From: Burkholderia sp. 4M9327F10
GTDB taxonomy: Bacteria; Pseudomonadota; Gammaproteobacteria; Burkholderiales; Burkholderiaceae
Length of the DNA stretch: 64,000 nucleotides
Assembly (NCBI RefSeq): GCF_005503145.1
Contig: NZ_SCNV01000011.1
Coordinates: forward strand, 62,001-126,000
Reading direction: 5' to 3'
Below, piece by piece: positions 38,601 to 47,123 of this stretch. The position numbers and the translations under genes are program-made. How positions within the stretch are numbered: position 1 is the stretch's first letter; every line of letters starts with the position of its first letter. The notes under the pieces were generated by a model. The model had not been told where the DNA came from, did no database searches, and saw only the letters and a program-made list of their open reading frames with translations.

Positions 38601-39540
38601 GGTGCGCCCGCTGATGCAGGCGTTCGCGGTGGTGATCCAGCCGGCCAGCGTCGAAGTCAACAAGGTGTGGAATGCGCAGGTGTATCAGCCGTTCCAGACC
38701 TCGCTCGCCAGCAAGTACCCGTTCTCGGGTGATGCCAAGGTCGAAGCCGGTGCGAACGAAATCGCCCAGGTGTTCGGCCCGGACGGCGCAGTGGCAAAGT
38801 TTGTCGGCACCACGCTCGGGCCGCTCGCGGTGCGCCGCGGCGATACGCTGACGGCACGCACATGGGGCGACATGGGCCTCGCGCTGACGCCTGACTTCAC
38901 GAGCGGCTTCGCCCGCTGGGTGGCCCCGCTCTCGGGCGGCGCCGCGGGTGCGGCTCAGGGCGGCTCGTCGGAGCCGCAGACGGTGTTCCAGATCCTGCCG
39001 CAGCCGAGCAGCGGGACGACCGAATACACGTTGGCGATCGACGGCCAGCAACTGCGTTACCGCAATACGCCGCCGCAATGGACCAACTTCGTCTGGCCGA
39101 ATCCGTCCGGCTCGCCGGGCGCCACGCTGTCGGCAACGACCTTCGACGGCCGCACGATCCAGCTCGTCAACGAGCCGGGCCGCTACGGTCTCGAGAAGCT
39201 GATCAATTCGGCGCAGCGCAAGCGCCAGCCGGACGGCACGTTCGATCTGTCGTGGACGCAGGGCAACGTGAGCGTGGCGGTGAGCATGCGCATCATCAGC
39301 ACCTCGCAGCCGTCGAGCGGCGGCGGCGACGCGCCGCAGCAGCAGAGCCTGCGCGGCCTCAAGCTGCCGTCCTCGGTGGCGGACGTGAGCGCGGCGGCGA
39401 ATTCGGTGAATGCAACGCAGACCGGCGCCTCTGGAGCCGCCGGTGGCGCCACCTCGGGTTCCGCTTCGGGCTCCACCTCGATGCAGGCGAACCCGAACGC
39501 CGCCACGACTGCGAACTCGAACACAGGGGGTGCGCAATGA
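35638..39540 (+). CDS. tssM: Type VI secretion inner-membrane protein TssM (IcmF/VasK)
   Basis: The 1300-residue TssM spans the inner membrane and periplasm and, with TssJ and TssL, forms the T6SS membrane complex. Two N-terminal transmembrane helices (about residues 15-60) precede the cytoplasmic NTPase-like domain with Walker A GNPAAGKS (133-140) and LLDTAGRYSV. A third helix (FFGFVAVLALALGGWTW, about residue 445) starts the large periplasmic domain that binds TssJ. The last 60 residues are an alanine/serine/glycine-rich tail. Its stop overlaps the tagF start (ATGA). Confidence 0.97.
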   Translation: MQRFLNGLTHSRTLSIIGVIALAAVLFIAADTLQIDPIWPAIVLGAVLVLWFLIWLVRRLAARRANRKLGEMLEQQAEKQTEATSAATPARQAELDALRTRLVDAVKTIKTSKIGQVSGGAALYELPWYIVIGNPAAGKSSAVLNSGLQFPFADKNNAVIHGIGGTRNCDWFFTTEGILLDTAGRYSVHEEDRTEWLGFLSLLKRHRPKAPINGIIVTASIAELTGSKPEFAINLAKNLRQRVQELTEKLEVFAPVYVMFTKTDLITGFTEFFSGSERHEYDRVWGATLPYEPDEKRDVVALFDERFEELYDGLKEISVAQMSINRGNKLSPGQLSFPLEFSTIKPALRSFLATLFETNPFQYKPIFRGFYFTSALQEGETNSAAAQRIATRFGLDGAGLPKPQSAISKNGFFLRDLFSKVIFADRQTVKQFASPAKTRMRYATFFGFVAVLALALGGWTWSTVNNQQLTSNVQADLDNVVRLQQNRNDLQSRLQAMDILEDRIDQLEQFRRERPLAVSLGLYQGDRLEQHLLTEYYNGVRQIMLDPVAQNLEGFLKDVNSHPEQLAPMTRTPDSGAIPVSSRASAMVATSQGGLYSDASPTNVEDAYNALKTYLMLGDKRHVETAHLTDQVARFWRGWLETNRGNMPRDEMIRSAERMITFYLSRVSDDDWPMIDQNLALVDQTRENLRRVVRGMPARQRVYEEIKARASTRFAPMTIARIVGDNNTGLIAGSYAIPGTFTRDAWFQYVQPAIRDAATKELQAKDWVLNTSAHDDLTLEGSPEQIQKALVTMYKTEYAMHWQKFMQGIAVQNFGTFNQAVDAMNRLGDPQDSPIRKVLETAYDQTSWDNPSLASAAVKGAQSGVTSWFTRWFSHTPAAPVTANIDINGNPVDMPMGPIGQEFAGLGRIVVKQDNGSMLQGYMDTLSKVRTRFNVIKNQGDPGPGARQLMQQTLDGNGSELADSLKYVDEQMLTGLTDSQRKGLRPLLVRPLMQAFAVVIQPASVEVNKVWNAQVYQPFQTSLASKYPFSGDAKVEAGANEIAQVFGPDGAVAKFVGTTLGPLAVRRGDTLTARTWGDMGLALTPDFTSGFARWVAPLSGGAAGAAQGGSSEPQTVFQILPQPSSGTTEYTLAIDGQQLRYRNTPPQWTNFVWPNPSGSPGATLSATTFDGRTIQLVNEPGRYGLEKLINSAQRKRQPDGTFDLSWTQGNVSVAVSMRIISTSQPSSGGGDAPQQQSLRGLKLPSSVADVSAAANSVNATQTGASGAAGGATSGSASGSTSMQANPNAATTANSNTGGAQ

Positions 39541-40529
39541 CGCAAACCATCCAGGCGCAAATCGCCTACTTCGGCAAGATTCCGTCACGTGGCGATTTCG
39601 TCAAAAGCGCGCATAACCCGCAGTTGCTGCAAACGCTCGACCGCTGGCTCGCCGAAACCATGGAACTGCTGACCAACGATCCGCGCTGGAAGATCGTCTA
39701 CGAAAACGCCCGGCCGCTGCATTTTGCATTCCTCGGCTCGCGCAGCAAGCTGGCGATTGCCGGCCATATGATGGCGAGCCACGACCAGTCGTCGCGGCGC
39801 TTTCCGTTTCTTGCCGCGACTGCGCTTGAAGTCGAACGGCCGCTGACCTTCCTCGCGCGCAGCCCGCTCGCCTTCGCGCGCCTGTGGTCACGGGTTGCCT
39901 CGCAGATGCGGCCGCTGCTGGGCGAGGCCGAGCCCAGCGGTGCGCTGCAGGCGCTCGGCGACACCCAGGTGCCGATCGAAGTCGGCGGCGGCCCAGGCAA
40001 TCCGCATGACGGCACCTTTAACGATTTCGTCGAGCACCAGACGCTGGCCGGCCTCGAACAGATGCTGCTCGCCAACGGCCATCCGGTGCGGCTGCGCGGC
40101 GCAATGCTGGCGCTCGGTTCGCTGCTGCGGCCGGTGATGAACAGCGGCTCGTCGCATCTCGAACGCGGACTGACCTTGCCGCTGCCGAACGATCCGTTCT
40201 ACCGCAGCCTCGTCGCCGCGTTCTGGCTCGAACTGATCGCGCCGTTCGTCGCACGGGCCGATTTCGAGCTGGCGATTTTTATCGGCACGATTGCGCAGCG
40301 CGAACGGCTCGTGATCGGCTTTAACGGCGCCTCGGCGAAAACGCTGCACAGCGTGGTGGACCCGCAGGCCTATGCAGCACATAACATCGATATCGACGAC
40401 CCCGAGTGGATCGACGAACACGCACAAAACGACCATGGCATCAGCAAGCTCGTCAGTTACCTCGACCAACCGCAACTGTCGCTGCGCGTCAGTATCGACA
40501 CGTTCCGCGAAGCATTCTCCGGGGAGTGA
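39537..40529 (+). CDS. tagF: Type VI secretion accessory protein TagF (ImpM)
   Basis: This 330-residue protein of the TagF/ImpM (DUF2094) family opens with the hallmark IAYFGKIPSRGDFVKS and contains FAFLGSRSKLAIAGHMMASHDQSSRRFPF. In Pseudomonas, TagF keeps the H1 system off until a threonine-phosphorylation cascade relieves it. No ppkA, pppA or fha gene is in this window, so its regulatory partner is not apparent. It begins inside the tssM stop (ATGA overlap), showing translational coupling, and is followed four bases later by the OmpA-type gene. Confidence 0.94.
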   Translation: MTQTIQAQIAYFGKIPSRGDFVKSAHNPQLLQTLDRWLAETMELLTNDPRWKIVYENARPLHFAFLGSRSKLAIAGHMMASHDQSSRRFPFLAATALEVERPLTFLARSPLAFARLWSRVASQMRPLLGEAEPSGALQALGDTQVPIEVGGGPGNPHDGTFNDFVEHQTLAGLEQMLLANGHPVRLRGAMLALGSLLRPVMNSGSSHLERGLTLPLPNDPFYRSLVAAFWLELIAPFVARADFELAIFIGTIAQRERLVIGFNGASAKTLHSVVDPQAYAAHNIDIDDPEWIDEHAQNDHGISKLVSYLDQPQLSLRVSIDTFREAFSGE

Positions 40530-40533
40530 GACG

Positions 40534-41532
40534 ATGCACAGCAATCCTGAACGTTTGACGACACGCCGCTCGGACCGAAGCCAGCTGGTTCCGGTTACGG
40601 CGCTCGTGGCTGCATTGCTCGCTGGCGTATTGGGCGGCGCTAGCGCGTTTGCCGACAGCGTCGGGCCCGCAAGCGTCACACCGGTCGACAACAGCGGCAT
40701 CCAGATCCATACGACGATCCTGCCGGCGCAGGCGTCGGGAAGCGGCACGGCTTCTGCCGGCGGCATAAGCACGGGCACGGGAGCGGTCACGCAGATGCCC
40801 GCCCCTGCCAATGCGACGCCGGGCCAGGTGGTGGCAGGCGGCAAGGTGCCGGACGAAGCCACCAAGGCGGCGGTCCTGCAACGCTTGCGCGATACCTATG
40901 GCGCCGGCAATGTGGTCGATCAGATCGAGGTGGGCGACGTCGCTACGCCGCCGAACTGGGCCGCCAACGTGCAGAAACTGATCGGGCCGCAGTTGAAACA
41001 GATCAGCAAGGGGCAGTTGAAGATCGACGGCACCCAGGTGGACGTCAAGGGCGAAGTGAATAACGAAGCGCAGCGCCAGCAACTGGCAAGCGACATGGCG
41101 AACGCGCTCAACCCGACTTATACGATCAAGAACGGCTTGCGTGTGAGCGCGTCGCAACAGGGGCTGCTCGATCAGACGCTGGCCAACCGCACGATCGAGT
41201 TTGAAACCGGCAGCGCGACGCTGACGCCGCAGGGCAAGGCGATTCTCGATCAGATGGCGGCGGTGCTGCTGACGATGACCAACAACACGGTGGAGATTAT
41301 CGGGCACACCGATAACTCGGGGAATCGCACGTCGAATATCGCGCTGAGCCAGGCGCGTGCGGATGCGGTCAAGGGCTACCTGGTGGCGAAGGGAATCTCG
41401 CCGCAGAAGCTGACGACCACCGGCGTTGGACCGGACCAGCCGATTGCGTCCAACGACACGAACGATGGTCGCGCACGGAACCGGCGGATCGAGTTTCGCG
41501 CCGGGTTGGGTGGGACAAGCGGCGGCGCGTGA
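40534..41532 (+). CDS. T6SS-associated OmpA family protein
   Basis: The 332-residue protein has a hydrophobic N-terminal signal (LVPVTALVAALLAGVLGGASAFA), a linker, and a middle alpha/beta segment resembling a BON domain (GAGNVVDQIEVGDVA; KIDGTQVDVKGEVNNEAQRQ). A C-terminal OmpA-like peptidoglycan-binding domain follows (TIEFETGSATLTPQG; VEIIGHTDNSGN; ALSQARADAVKGYL; GRARNRRIEF). It probably anchors the T6SS membrane complex to the cell wall, as TagL-type proteins do elsewhere. The ATG at 40534 has GGGGAG upstream. It is the last gene of the tssM-tagF-ompA run. Confidence 0.9.
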   Translation: MHSNPERLTTRRSDRSQLVPVTALVAALLAGVLGGASAFADSVGPASVTPVDNSGIQIHTTILPAQASGSGTASAGGISTGTGAVTQMPAPANATPGQVVAGGKVPDEATKAAVLQRLRDTYGAGNVVDQIEVGDVATPPNWAANVQKLIGPQLKQISKGQLKIDGTQVDVKGEVNNEAQRQQLASDMANALNPTYTIKNGLRVSASQQGLLDQTLANRTIEFETGSATLTPQGKAILDQMAAVLLTMTNNTVEIIGHTDNSGNRTSNIALSQARADAVKGYLVAKGISPQKLTTTGVGPDQPIASNDTNDGRARNRRIEFRAGLGGTSGGA

Positions 41533-41551
41533 CTGGAGGGGCTCGGCGGCG

Positions 41552-42307
41552 CTAGTTGCGTAGGCCCAGCACGCTCAGGTAGGTGTCCAGCGAACGCTGC
41601 ACCGAGTTCCCTACTAGCTGCGTGATGCCGCCGTAATCCCCGCTCACGCACGCTTCGTCCAGCGAGTCGTAATACTCCAGCCTGTCCTCTTTCTGGATGA
41701 TCGCCGGTGGATAGCCGGCCTTCATCAACTCGAAGTTGAGCAGCAGGCGGCCCGTGCGGCCATTGCCGTCGACAAACGGGTGGATTTTGACGAAACGGGT
41801 ATGCAGTTCGGCGGCGCGTTCGACCGGATGCAGTTGGTCCGCCTGTTCGTACCACTCAACGAGCGACTTCATTTCCTCGGGCAGATGAAGGAAATCGGGC
41901 GGCGTGGTGCTCGCACCCGCGATCACGACGTTTTCCTGACGATAACGGCCCGCTTCCTTGTCGTCGATGCTTTTCAGAACCAGGCTGTGAATGTTCCTGA
42001 TCTGCCATTCGCTAAGCGCCTCGTTCTTCGCGACGATTGCCTCGACGTAGAGAATCGCGTCCCGATGGTTCGTGGCCTCGAAATGCTCGCGCAACGACTT
42101 GCCGCCCACCGTGATGCCCTCGAGCACGACCTTCGTCTCACGCAGCGTGAGCGTGTTGCCCTCAATGGCGTTCGAGTGATAAGTCCATTCCAGCGTCAGC
42201 TTCTCGCGCAACGACGCGAGCGTATGAACCGGGAGCGGACGCGCAGCGTCGAGCTTCGTCTTGTCGGCGTCGATTGCGTGCAACAGCGCCGTGGTTGGGA
42301 GAGACAT
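41552..42307 (-). CDS. Fic family protein with class II inhibitory motif
   Basis: The 251-residue protein has a complete Fic active site, HPFVDGNGRTGR starting at H176, used to transfer AMP (or another phosphate-containing group) from a nucleotide to a target. The N-terminal SNAIEG (S45-G50) matches the class II self-inhibitory (S/T)xxxE(G/N) motif, whose glutamate restrains the active site. A beta-hairpin-flap-like segment precedes the active site. No signal peptide is visible. AGGA lies before the ATG. A -10-like TATGAT on the minus strand (42360-42365) suggests its own promoter. It lies convergent with ompA inside the T6SS locus; whether it is an effector or a cytoplasmic regulator is open. 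Confidence 0.93.
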   Translation of the reverse strand: MSLPTTALLHAIDADKTKLDAARPLPVHTLASLREKLTLEWTYHSNAIEGNTLTLRETKVVLEGITVGGKSLREHFEATNHRDAILYVEAIVAKNEALSEWQIRNIHSLVLKSIDDKEAGRYRQENVVIAGASTTPPDFLHLPEEMKSLVEWYEQADQLHPVERAAELHTRFVKIHPFVDGNGRTGRLLLNFELMKAGYPPAIIQKEDRLEYYDSLDEACVSGDYGGITQLVGNSVQRSLDTYLSVLGLRN

Positions 42308-42457
42308 CGCGTTCCTAAACAGCCAATAGCAGGCGGATCAATTGAAGGGAGCTTTGCTTATCATAGCACTGCGATTGCACCCTCAATTTATGCCTTGCCG
42401 GGCATCGAAACGGCCTTCTGCCTGGTTCGGCGAAGCCACGCTCCGGCGACGCGCCCC

Positions 42458-43039
42458 TCACTTAAACACCGTCGCCCCCGAAAACGGCGCCGGCTCCGGC
42501 TCGGACCGGTACTTATCCTCAATCGCACTCACGCAGTTGGTGAACTGGGTGCGAAACTCCACGGGATGGTCACCCGGCGGCGCGAGTCCATCCGAGGTGA
42601 CATTCCAGCCGTCGGCGGTGCGCACGGCATCGAGGTCGAATGTCGCCGCCGATTGGCTCTCCAGAATCACAGCCTCACGCTTCTGGCCGCCGGGCACCGT
42701 TAGCACCGCCTCGCAACCCTGTTGAAGCTTCACCGCCGCATGCGCGGAACTGCCGAACGGCGCGGCGTTTTCGGGCGCGGTGAGGTACATGCGCATCGAC
42801 TGGAACTGTGGCGGCATGGCGCCAATGACAAATTGAACGTCGGTCTCAGACATGCTGTCGCTGCAACCGGCCAGGCTACCGATCAGCGCCACCAGCGTGA
42901 TACGGGCAAAAATCTGCCGCATCGCAACAAAACCGGGCCGGCGACGGACCGCCGCCTTCGCCATACCGCCGCGAACGCTAACGTTATCGTTATCTGAGTT
43001 TTGCCGCTGCCGGGGGAACGTAACTGTCGCAAACGCCAT
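42458..43039 (-). CDS. Putative lipoprotein of unknown function in the T6SS locus
   Basis: I do not recognise this 193-residue protein. A hydrophobic segment ending in the lipobox LAGC (RITLVALIGSLAGC) points to a lipoprotein with about 130 mature residues, two further cysteines and a proline-rich C-terminus. The start is uncertain: the ATG at 43039 has an excellent AAGGAGATGAG signal but puts about 40 residues ahead of the hydrophobic core, while the ATG at 42922 gives a normal signal length without a ribosome-binding site. It lies 129 bases after tssA and before fic on the same strand, so it may be in the tssB-tssA operon. Confidence 0.75.
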   Translation of the reverse strand: MAFATVTFPRQRQNSDNDNVSVRGGMAKAAVRRRPGFVAMRQIFARITLVALIGSLAGCSDSMSETDVQFVIGAMPPQFQSMRMYLTAPENAAPFGSSAHAAVKLQQGCEAVLTVPGGQKREAVILESQSAATFDLDAVRTADGWNVTSDGLAPPGDHPVEFRTQFTNCVSAIEDKYRSEPEPAPFSGATVFK

Positions 43040-43168
43040 CTCATCTCCTTGCTCCCTCACTCCGCGCCGGATCGCTAGATCTCTGGACGGACAAGGTGCT
43101 TTCGTTGCCGTGGATATCGGCACGAAAAGGAGTTTCTTGATGGTCGCCGGGAAATTTTTACAGCCTTT

Positions 43169-44290
43169 TTACTGCCCCGCCTCCGGCTTCACCCCCAGCA
43201 GCTCCCGAATATGGGCGAGCGAGCCATCGTCCTTGACCACCGTAGACAGCCATTGATGCAGGGGCATCTCCGCCCATTCCGCCGCCTTGTCGGCCAGATA
43301 CGCCGCGGGGCTATGCGGCTCGGTACTGCGAAAGAAGCGGGCCACCGCGCGCAACTGCGCCACCGCCTGGGCCCGGTTCTGGATGCCGGCGCTGCTCCCA
43401 GGCGCATTCGTTGATACACTCGTCAACACGGGTTCCTCCCGTTGCGGTGAGGTCTTGAAACTCGGTTCAGTACGTTCGGAAAGCTCACTGCTCTCCGGCT
43501 TCTGCACTTTCGGCGCGGCAGCTTCGGCCGTCACACCCTGTTCGCGCGCAAAGCGCTCGGCGAGCCGGTACACCCCTTCGTACGCGTCCTTCGCCTGTCG
43601 AAAACTCGGCGCCGCATCACCCGCGCGCCGGTCCAGTTCCTGCTCGAGCGCGAGCATGGCCGCTTCGAACGCCTTCAGGTCCGCCAGCAAGCCTGAGTAG
43701 AACGGCGCCGGCGTGGCGCGCTTCGACGCCTCGATCTGCTCGATCGACGGCTTGCCGCGCGCGATATCGTCGGCGTGGTCGGGGTCGCGCTTCACGGCCT
43801 GCGCGACGTGCGTCGCCACTTCCCAATCGACCGTGCTGTAAGCGTCGCCCGGCGCACCCGTGAGCGGCATGGCGCGCAGCAACTCCGCTGTGCGCCCCAC
43901 CAGCCATGCGACATTGCCGAGCCGGTACTCCGCGTCATCGCCTTCCGGCAGCGGGTGCAGATGCTCCCAATAGCGCTCCGAAAGCCCGGTGATCAGCCCA
44001 TAGCCATCGGTGAGGCCTGTCACGCCCTCCTCGATCGCCAGCCCCTCCGTGAGCCACACCGCGAGCCGCAAGTCCTTGGTCTGCGTCTTGAGCAGATTCG
44101 TGCTGCGCTCGACGACGAACGGCCAGTTCGCCTCCTTGATGTCCGTGACCCACTCGCCCTGATCGAGCGATGGGTCGTCGAAACGGCGCGCGTTCTGGAT
44201 CGCGTCGAAGTCGGCGGAGAACAGCATGTCGTCGCCGCAAGGCGAGCTTTCGCTGATCGGTTCCAGCAGCGTGTTGATATGAGCGGGCAT
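43169..44290 (-). CDS. tssA: Type VI secretion protein TssA (ImpA)
   Basis: The 373-residue protein has the ImpA N-terminal domain, starting MPAHINTLLEPISESSPCGDD with SADFDAIQ and the conserved WP-F motif in EANWPFVVERSTNLL. A proline/serine linker is followed by a C-terminal region (RAQAVAQLRAVARFFRSTEPHSPAAYL) that caps the sheath or baseplate. TssA coordinates tail-tube and sheath assembly. I chose the ATG at 44290 because MPAHIN aligns with the family start; an ATG six bases earlier is possible. It follows tssH by 72 bases. Confidence 0.94.
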   Translation of the reverse strand: MPAHINTLLEPISESSPCGDDMLFSADFDAIQNARRFDDPSLDQGEWVTDIKEANWPFVVERSTNLLKTQTKDLRLAVWLTEGLAIEEGVTGLTDGYGLITGLSERYWEHLHPLPEGDDAEYRLGNVAWLVGRTAELLRAMPLTGAPGDAYSTVDWEVATHVAQAVKRDPDHADDIARGKPSIEQIEASKRATPAPFYSGLLADLKAFEAAMLALEQELDRRAGDAAPSFRQAKDAYEGVYRLAERFAREQGVTAEAAAPKVQKPESSELSERTEPSFKTSPQREEPVLTSVSTNAPGSSAGIQNRAQAVAQLRAVARFFRSTEPHSPAAYLADKAAEWAEMPLHQWLSTVVKDDGSLAHIRELLGVKPEAGQ

Positions 44291-44362
44291 TAGCATGGCA
44301 GAAAGCGATAAGTGCCTGATGAGGCGTTGCAACAGTCAGGTCCGCGCGTCAAGGCACGCACC

Positions 44363-47038
44363 TCAAACCACCGTATATTCGAATTCACCGGCCTCGCTCG
44401 CCCGCACCGCAATGCGTTCGAGCGCCGTACCGTCCGCAATCCGCTCCAGCACCTGTTGCGCCACTTCGGGCAGCAGTGTGCCGTTCAGGATGTGATCGAC
44501 GTTGCGCGCGCCGGAATCCACCTCCGTGCAACGGGCCAGCACAGCGTCTACGAGCGATTCGTCCCATTCGAACGTCGCCTTGTGGTTCGTCTCGATACGC
44601 CGGCGAATCCGTTCAAGCTTCAATTCGATAATCTCGGCGAGCACATCGTCGGAAATCGGATAGTACGGCACCACTTTCATGCGCCCGAGGAAGGCCGGCT
44701 TGAAGGCCTTGTACAGTTGCGGGCGCAACGTTTCGGCCAGCGCATCGGCGTCCGGCAACTCTTCGGCACTCTTGTTCAGACAGGCTTGCATGACGGCCTG
44801 CGAGCCGACGTTCGAGGTCAGAATGATCAAGGTATTGCGGAAGTCGATCTCGCGGCCTTCCGCGTCATCCATGGTGCCCTTGTCGAACACCTGGAAGAAC
44901 ATTTCGAGCACGTCCGGGTGGGCCTTCTCCACCTCGTCGAGCAGCACGACGGAATACGGATTGCGGCGCACCGCTTCGGTCAGCACGCCGCCTTCCCCAT
45001 AGCCCACGTAACCCGGCGGCGAGCCCTTCAGACCGGAGACGCTGTGCGCCTCCTGATACTCGCTCATGTTGATCGTGACCATCTTGCGTTCGCCGCCATA
45101 CAGGATATCGGCCAGCGCCAGCGCTGTTTCCGTCTTGCCGACGCCCGACGGGCCGACGAACATGAACACGCCACGCGGCTTGTTCGGGTCTTCGAGGTTC
45201 GCGCTTGCGGTTCGCACGCGCTGGGCAATCGCTTCGAGCGCATGGTCCTGGCCAATCACGCGGGCGCCCAGCAGCGGCTGCAGGTTCAGCACGGTCTGAA
45301 TCTCGTCCTTGACCATGCGCCCCAGGGGAATGCCGGTCCACGACGCGACGATCTCGGCGACCACGTGGCCGTCGACCTGCAACGGCACCATCGGCTGGCC
45401 GCCTTGCAGCGCGTGCAGTTCGCTCACGCGCGCCGCCAGGGTCTTACGCGCGCTCGCGGCCTTTTCCGCCTGGTCAGCGTCGGCGCTGCCGCCACGGGCG
45501 GCGTCGATCTGCGCCCGCAGTTCACCGATCTCCGATACCAGCGCGCGCTCGTTCTCATAGCGCGCTTCGCCGGCAGCCAGCGCGGTCACGTCCGTCTCGC
45601 GCAGGCTGCGCAGTTCGCCAAGCCGCTCGTCGTGCTGCGCGCCGCTCGCCGCTTCACGCTCGAGCGCGGCCACTTCCGCGTCGATCCGTTCGATCCGCTT
45701 CCTGGCATCGTCGATTGCCGCGGGTGTCGAGCTATGCGCCAGCGCCACCTTCGCGCAGGCCGTATCGAGCACGCTGATCGCCTTGTCGGGCAATTGCCGC
45801 CCGCTGATATAGCGATGCGACAGCCGCACGGCTTCGGTAATCGCGTCGTCCAGCACACGCACGTTGAAGTGCTTTTCCATCAAGGCGGCCATACCACGCA
45901 GCATGGACGCCGCCAGCGTCTCATTCGGCTCCTCGATCTTCACGACCTGAAAGCGCCGCGCCAGCGCCGCATCTTTCTCGAAGTACTTCTTGTACTCGCT
46001 CCACGTGGTGGCGGCAATCGTACGCAGTTCGCCGCGCGCAAGCGCCGGCTTCAGCAGGTTTGCCGCGTCGTTCTGCCCGGCCTGTCCGCCTGCGCCGATG
46101 ATCGTATGCGCTTCGTCGATAAACAGGATGATCGGATGCGCGCTCTTCTTGACCTCGTCGATCACGTTCTTCAGGCGGTTTTCGAATTCGCCCTTGACGC
46201 TCGCACCGGCCTGCAACAGCCCCATATCGAGCACATGCAAGGCCACGCCTTTCAGTGGCGCGGGCACGTCATCGGCCGCAATGCGCAGCGCCAGGCCTTC
46301 AACCACGGCGGTCTTGCCGACGCCCGCTTCGCCCGTCATGATCGGATTGTTCTGGCGGCGGCGCATCAGGATGTCGATGGTCTGGCGAATTTCCGCCTCG
46401 CGGCCAATCACCGGATCGATATGGCCGTCACGCGCCCGTTGCGTGAGGTTGGTGGTGTACGTATCGAGCGCGGGGGTCTTCGACAGGCCGCCGCTTTGCA
46501 CCGGCCGCAGATCGCCGTCACCTTCGCCGTCCTCCGCAGAGGACACGTCCGCTTTGCGCTCCACTTCGCACGAGCCGGCCGTCAGCTCATCGAACTTGTG
46601 CTTGAGATCGGTCAGGCGGACGTCGCGGAACAAGGGCGACATCCGTTGTGCAAACTGCGCCAGATCCGGCGCGCTCAGCAAGGCAAGCAGCAGATGCCCC
46701 GAGCGGATACGGCCAATCTGCGAATCGAGCGACGCCACCAGCCAGGCCTGTTCGAACAGCGCAATCAGATGCACGGAAAACACCGGCGTGCGCGCATTGC
46801 CGGTCTTCAGGCGTTGCAGCTCACGTTCGAGGTCGGCGCGCAGCCCATGAGCATCGATACGGCTCGCGCGCAGCACCAGCGACGCGTCGCTTGCCGGCTC
46901 GTCGAGCAAGGCCAGAAACAGATGCTCGAGATCCACCTCGTAGTGACCACGCGACAGGCAATGGCTCGCCGCGCGCTCGGTCGCCTGGCGGCAGGTCGGA
47001 TTCAGTTTCGCGATCAGGGTCTTGAGGGGCGTGCTCAT
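44363..47038 (-). CDS. tssH: Type VI secretion AAA+ ATPase TssH (ClpV)
   Basis: The 891-residue Clp/Hsp100 ATPase disassembles the contracted TssB-TssC sheath. The N-domain (LNPTCRQATERAASHCLSRGHYEVDLEHLF) binds sheath protein. The first AAA module has Walker A GEAGVGKT and Walker B IILFIDEAH; a coiled-coil middle domain follows (about residues 400-520); the second module has GPSGVGKT and VVLLDEVEKAH. The length matches ClpV. The start at 47038 (MSTPLKTLIAKLNP) is the family start; the frame is open 25 residues further upstream with poor similarity. Confidence 0.97.
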   Translation of the reverse strand: MSTPLKTLIAKLNPTCRQATERAASHCLSRGHYEVDLEHLFLALLDEPASDASLVLRASRIDAHGLRADLERELQRLKTGNARTPVFSVHLIALFEQAWLVASLDSQIGRIRSGHLLLALLSAPDLAQFAQRMSPLFRDVRLTDLKHKFDELTAGSCEVERKADVSSAEDGEGDGDLRPVQSGGLSKTPALDTYTTNLTQRARDGHIDPVIGREAEIRQTIDILMRRRQNNPIMTGEAGVGKTAVVEGLALRIAADDVPAPLKGVALHVLDMGLLQAGASVKGEFENRLKNVIDEVKKSAHPIILFIDEAHTIIGAGGQAGQNDAANLLKPALARGELRTIAATTWSEYKKYFEKDAALARRFQVVKIEEPNETLAASMLRGMAALMEKHFNVRVLDDAITEAVRLSHRYISGRQLPDKAISVLDTACAKVALAHSSTPAAIDDARKRIERIDAEVAALEREAASGAQHDERLGELRSLRETDVTALAAGEARYENERALVSEIGELRAQIDAARGGSADADQAEKAASARKTLAARVSELHALQGGQPMVPLQVDGHVVAEIVASWTGIPLGRMVKDEIQTVLNLQPLLGARVIGQDHALEAIAQRVRTASANLEDPNKPRGVFMFVGPSGVGKTETALALADILYGGERKMVTINMSEYQEAHSVSGLKGSPPGYVGYGEGGVLTEAVRRNPYSVVLLDEVEKAHPDVLEMFFQVFDKGTMDDAEGREIDFRNTLIILTSNVGSQAVMQACLNKSAEELPDADALAETLRPQLYKAFKPAFLGRMKVVPYYPISDDVLAEIIELKLERIRRRIETNHKATFEWDESLVDAVLARCTEVDSGARNVDHILNGTLLPEVAQQVLERIADGTALERIAVRASEAGEFEYTVV

Positions 47039-47123
47039 GTCGTGCGGTCCAGGTCCTGTTGGTGTCTTGACGTCTCGTGTTGCTTCACGCTGTTTCGCGA
47101 TCTCTCGCGACACGTCGTTATAT

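Noticed and set aside
35701..39588. Very long open frame on the minus strand opposite tssM (1295 codons)
   Set aside because: It is exactly antisense to tssM, is full of Arg/His/Ala and lacks any fold or ribosome-binding site; high GC content keeps the opposite strand free of stops.
40534..41532. OmpA-type gene considered as a T6SS effector
   Set aside because: It has a signal peptide and a peptidoglycan-binding domain, which fits an anchor role better than an effector.
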